The position numbers were made by a program, and so were the translations under genes. Of a DNA stretch of 64,000 nt, positions 60,177 through 64,000 are shown in pieces. This DNA comes from Hofstenia miamia (lineage: Eukaryota; Xenacoelomorpha; Acoela): the NCBI GenBank assembly GCA_004352715.1, contig SCFE01000110.1:106983-170982 (forward strand), given 5' to 3'. Numbering within the stretch: position 1 is the stretch's first letter; every line of letters starts with the position of its first letter. A model generated the notes under the pieces. It was given only the letters and a program-made list of their open reading frames with translations, had not been told where the DNA came from and did not search any database.

Positions 60177-62674
60177 CTAAATTCAATTATTAAAAAATCT
60201 CAATTAGTTATCACATGTTAACTAATATCTCATGTAATTATATAATGAACTATTCAATGATATAATAGTATATGGCAATCTATAATAGTGGGATCTGCAC
60301 TCACTGCATAGAACAATATTCAGGACATGCTAATCAATGTGCCGTAACCAGGGTAGGGAATGGGTCAATATAGCCCAATCGATTTTCCATCAAGATTTAT
60401 GGAACATCTTAAGTAGTTAAACATTTGAGATTTTTAAAAATTTTAATTATTTTATATTTTTTAGTTGATGTCGTATTGTTATTATTGATACTTTTATGTT
60501 AAAACATTTTGTGCATATATTGCACTAAGAATCTTTCTTTGACCGTGGATTATTGATATACGGGAAGGTGGGTCAAAAAAGTGCTGTAATTCCCACCCTG
60601 ATCATGACTAGAAAAGGGATTATTATGAATTACTAAGCACGTTGACCTGTCGTAGGCTACGTTGTAGAATGTAATGTATGCTACGTGCTTAGCCTTTATG
60701 AAATGTAGATACTAACCATGAGCATTTAGCATTATATCTATTATTTACATATTATAAGTGGAAGAAATTATGAAACTGGTAAGTAGGGTTGTTCAGACTC
60801 TTTTTCTTTTTGTAATAAATTCGATTTCTAGCTAATACGCAATAAGACAGTGAATTAGTGAATGTATCATCAAGATAAACAAGACCATAGACTTCTCCTA
60901 TTTATGAGAAGACCCATTTACAGATTTGAATTATAGAGACATGGGTGCTTAACAAAATATGCAAAAGAACTAAAACATTTCAAAGACGCTTAGTGAATGT
61001 ATATAACCTAAATCATGGAAATATGCTCTTATTGGGCCCGTTCCTGAAGCAAAGTATATATATATATATATATAACATAGAGTCACATAAAAATGGAATA
61101 AATCACATTTTCCATTTTTGTTTTTAATATTTTAGTTTCAAAAAATTTCAAATATTTTGTGGAATCCACAAAAATAATTAACAAGTTAAGCAATTCTCTT
61201 CTGAAGTTTTGTGGAATNNNNNNNNNNNNNNNNNNNNNNNNNNNNNNNNNNNNNNNNNNNNNNNNNNNNNNNNNNNNNNNNNNNNNNNNNNNNNNNNNNN
61301 NNNNNNNNNNNNNNNNNNNNNNNNNNNNNNNNNNNNNNNNNNNNNNNNNNNNNNNNNNNNNNNNNNNNNNNNNNNNNNNNNNNNNNNNNNNNNNNNNNNN
61401 NNNNNNNNNNNNNNNNNNNNNNNNNNNNNNNNNNNNNNNNNNNNNNNNNNNNNNNNNNNNNNNNNNNNNNNNNNNNNNNNNNNNNNNNNNNNNNNNNNNN
61501 NNNNNNNNNNNNNNNNNNNNNNNNNNNNNNNNNNNNNNNNNNNNNNNNNNNNNNNNNNNNNNNNNNNNNNNNNNNNNNNNNNNNNNNNNNNNNNNNNNNN
61601 NNNNNNNNNNNNNNNNNNNNNNNNNNNNNNNNNNNNNNNNNNNNNNNNNNNNNNNNNNNNNNNNNNNNNNNNNNNNNNNNNNNNNNNNNNNNNNNNNNNN
61701 NNNNNNNNNNNNNNNNNNNNNNNNNNNNNNNNNNNNNNNNNNNNNNNNNNNNNNNNNNNNNNNNNNNNNNNNNNNNNNNNNNNNNNNNNNNNNNNNNNNN
61801 NNNNNNNNNNNNNNNNNNNNNNNNNNNNNNNNNNNNNNNNNNNNNNNNNNNNNNNNNNNNNNNNNNNNNNNNNNNNNNNNNNNNNNNNNNNNNNNNNNNN
61901 NNNNNNNNNNNNNNNNNNNNNNNNNNNNNNNNNNNNNNNNNNNNNNNNNNNNNNNNNNNNNNNNNNNNNNNNNNNNNNNNNNNNNNNNNNNNNNNNNNNN
62001 NNNNNNNNNNNNNNNNNNNNNNNNNNNNNNNNNNNNNNNNNNNNNNNNNNNNNNNNNNNNNNNNNNNNNNNNNNNNNNNNNNNNNNNNNNNNNNNNNNNN
62101 NNNNNNNNNNNNNNNNNNNNNNNNNNNNNNNNNNNNNNNNNNNNNNNNNNNNNNNNNNNNNNNNNNNNNNNNNNNNNNNNNNNNNNNNNNNNNNNNNNNN
62201 NNNNNNNNNNNNNNNNNTATAAATATATAATCTAAAGAATAGTTCCCCCCCTCAGAAAAAAAGCTGGGTGCGCCCCTGGACATATATATCTATATATATA
62301 AATATATATATCATAGAGGGTTTCTTCAGATTCTTAATATATATTTTGAAGAAACAATCATAGATTTCATAAATTCCTTCAAGTTTAGGGGCAAATTGTA
62401 AGAATTGTTGAAATATTGTGACAATTCAAGAAATGAAAATTTCCACAAATTTTACATAGACAATAAAAACTATTACAAAATGATAAGCTTTCAAATGAGT
62501 AGCCAGGCCGTTTTTTGCAATCGTGAATGTTAACTGGAAAAATTTCAAATGGTTTATTGGTGGAACTACTTAAAAGTTAAAATTTAATTATTACTGTTGA
62601 TATATTTTAAATATATTTAATAAAGTTAAAAAAACGAATACCAATATATATATAAATATATTGAATTCAGTTAC
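60177..62674 (-). other. Intron 1 of gene E, with a 1000-N gap
   Basis: GT-AG intron holding (TA)n at ~61055-61074 and a gap at 61218-62217. After the gap comes a fragment with GCTGGGTGCGCCCCTGGA, similar to ~225-241 at the start of the window. Confidence 0.6.
61218..62217. other. Assembly gap, exactly 1000 N
   Basis: Round-number gap in intron 1 of gene E. Exon order and strand on both sides are consistent, so this join looks right. Confidence 0.95.
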
Positions 62675-62911
62675 CTTAAATTCTTTGGCAATTAGTGCAA
62701 TTGGTTGAAAATCTCCTCTGGTGCCAAACACAATAAAAGCAACCTTTAAATTTTTTGTTGAAGATGGCATCCTAATATCCAAACTTTTCCAAGGATGTGA
62801 ATCAAATTCAACATTGGTGTCTATATAATAAACGTACAGCACAGCACTTATTAATAGTAAGAATATTGCAGTCAGTGAACCAAAAATGACCTTACACACA
62901 AGTTTGCACAT
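62675..62911 (-). CDS. Glycosyltransferase gene E, exon 1
   Basis: 79 codons, starting MCKLVCKVIFGSLTAIFLLL. The hydrophobic segment covers ~8-29. It is followed by YIDTNVEF, PWKSLDIRMP and VAFIVFGTRGDFQPIALIA. The donor is AAG|GTAACT. It is most similar to gene B exon 1 in the anchor (both MCK.VC and IDTNVEF). Confidence 0.9.
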
Positions 62912-64000
62912 AGCAAAACGAACTCTTATTCAAATGTAAACTTTGCTATTATTTGCTTAATTAGTAAACACGTCTCTAATCCTCTTTTCAATGTTTTTAT
63001 ATTTGCCAAGTTTCAGTGTTAAAGTTTGGCAATTGGCATTTAATTTAGAGAACACAAACGACCACGACACGATTTTTCGCATCCTATTAAATTGTGATCT
63101 GCAATTGACCAATCAAATTTAAAATTCTTGATTAATTAAGTCGATTTTCTTTAACACAAAACCATCAAGGTCAACGATCTAAATCATCTAGTGCAATTAT
63201 ACTACTATGCATGTATTGAATTTTTTTCAGATGACTAACTCAGACAACTGAGATTACATACTTGCCACATGTAAATTTATTTGATTTTTTAAAACTGTGG
63301 GACTTATATTATTATATTGAATAATATCTTGAATTATTTGATTTTTAAGCATGTCCCATTTAATTGAATAATTCCTATACTCGAAAAGAACAAAAAACAA
63401 ATTGTAATAAAAGACAGTATGCTGAAGACAATTGTGGCGACATTTTTTTTATAAATGGACAATGCAAGCTAAGAGACTAAATTGACATAAATATATCAGC
63501 TTCGACTAATGTACTAAACTGGATATCACATATGCAATCCCAAATATGGTTCCGTTTTTGTTGAAAACAATTGTGACAATTTAATATTTTATAAACAGAT
63601 AAATGACATTCAAAATATACAATGGAAGACCAGTCTACGCTTATCATATTAATGGTATTGCCCCTAGCCATATATCAGGAAAATTTTTCTCTCTTATATT
63701 GACGCTTGTGAAGAGTTATCAGTAGTTTTTCTAAAGCATGTCATTTGGAATTCAGGTCGATATTTTTGAGAACTTCCTTCTAAGTTTTTTGGTTAGCAGC
63801 AAGAAAATGTTCTTTTAAGTGAACAGAAGTCAGTTCTTGCATTTATATTTTTAGCAAAATTGGCTCGCTAAATTTTTGTGGAGGTAGACAGACGTTGGTA
63901 GCAGAAAGTTTGTTTTAAAACATCAATTTAAACTTAAATTTATTGTATTTTTATCAAAGCATCTTCAAATTTCAATTAATGTGCTATATATATATATATA
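62912..64000. other. Upstream flank of gene E
   Basis: A+T-rich and without recognised gene. It ends in a (TA)n run at the window edge. Confidence 0.5.

Larger units (their letters stand above)
53761..62911 (-). other. Glycosyltransferase gene E, complete four-exon locus (480 aa)
   Basis: Gene span on the minus strand. Exon 1 is 62675-62911, exon 2 is 59915-60176, exon 3 is 54199-54960 and exon 4 is 53761-53942. Introns are about 2498 bp (including a 1000-N gap), 4954 bp (with two gaps and a hAT-like relic) and 256 bp. The joined frame is 1443 nt, 480 residues. It is the most divergent minus-strand member. The donor site reads HHGGSGTNQ instead of HHGGAGTTQ. The codon across the exon 3/4 junction is AGA (Arg), while genes C and D have GAT (Asp) and gene A has GAA (Glu). 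AATAAA begins directly after the stop codon (53755-53760), so the 3' UTR may be extremely short. The function is inferred from the family only. Confidence 0.87.

Noticed and set aside
61159-62283. Long frames across the third 1000-N gap
   Set aside because: Composed of Ns, with no coding signal on either side.
1-64000. CRISPR array, tRNA, rRNA, bacterial operon or phage module
   Set aside because: No regular spaced repeats with unique spacers, no RNA gene consensus recognised by eye, and clear intron-containing animal-type genes. tRNAs in particular would need a covariance search to exclude.

Overview
The window is about 70% A+T eukaryotic DNA from an invertebrate-type animal genome. The evidence is short coding exons split by GT-AG introns, many (TA)n microsatellites, and abundant degenerate Tc1/mariner, pogo-like, hAT-like and non-LTR retrotransposon relics. 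The phylum cannot be fixed from the sequence. A hydrozoan-like cnidarian or an arthropod would both fit the repeat content. There is no prokaryotic organisation.

The only clear host genes form a local cluster of one glycosyltransferase family: GT-B fold, sterol-glucosyltransferase/GT28-like, with GTRGD(Y/F)QP at the N-terminus, VGFGSFS in the middle and an HHGG(A/S)GT donor-sugar site. Every complete copy has the same four exons. Exon 1 is 237 nt (N-terminal membrane anchor plus GTRGD motif), exon 2 is 259-262 nt, exon 3 is 762 nt (donor-binding half) and exon 4 is 182-197 nt. Intron phases are 0, 1, 1. Three copies lie on the minus strand: C (22905-31821), D (36023-47862) and E (53761-62911). 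Plus-strand exons are split over two places: exons 3-4 at 5306-7563 ('A') and exons 1-2 at 12275-14207 ('B').

A and B are probably two halves of one gene placed in the wrong order. B sits on a 6.1-kb contig bounded by two 1000-N gaps. The first ~235 bp of that contig are also embedded at 2061-2309, upstream of A. The joined exon lengths (237+259+762+188) give an open 481-aa frame. D (484 aa) and E (480 aa) look intact. C carries a 1-bp deletion near the end of exon 2 and is probably a pseudogene or holds a sequence error. Exon 3 of C and D is strongly diverged over its first ~45 codons and almost identical over the remaining ~210, as expected from gene conversion.

Layout: 1-4139 repeats; 4140-7563 gene A with assembly duplications; 7564-9783 spacer; 10784-16888 contig with B and a mariner end; 17889-22254 LINE 3' end, mariner relic and a 714-bp pogo-like element; 22905-31821 gene C; 31822-36022 spacer; 36023-47862 gene D with relic-rich introns; 47863-53760 spacer with a 3.2-kb Tc1 element of IR/DR type; 53761-62911 gene E with a hAT-like relic in intron 2; 62912-64000 upstream flank. 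Several single-N or short gaps are flanked by near-identical direct duplicates, which look like haplotype or gap-filling artefacts.
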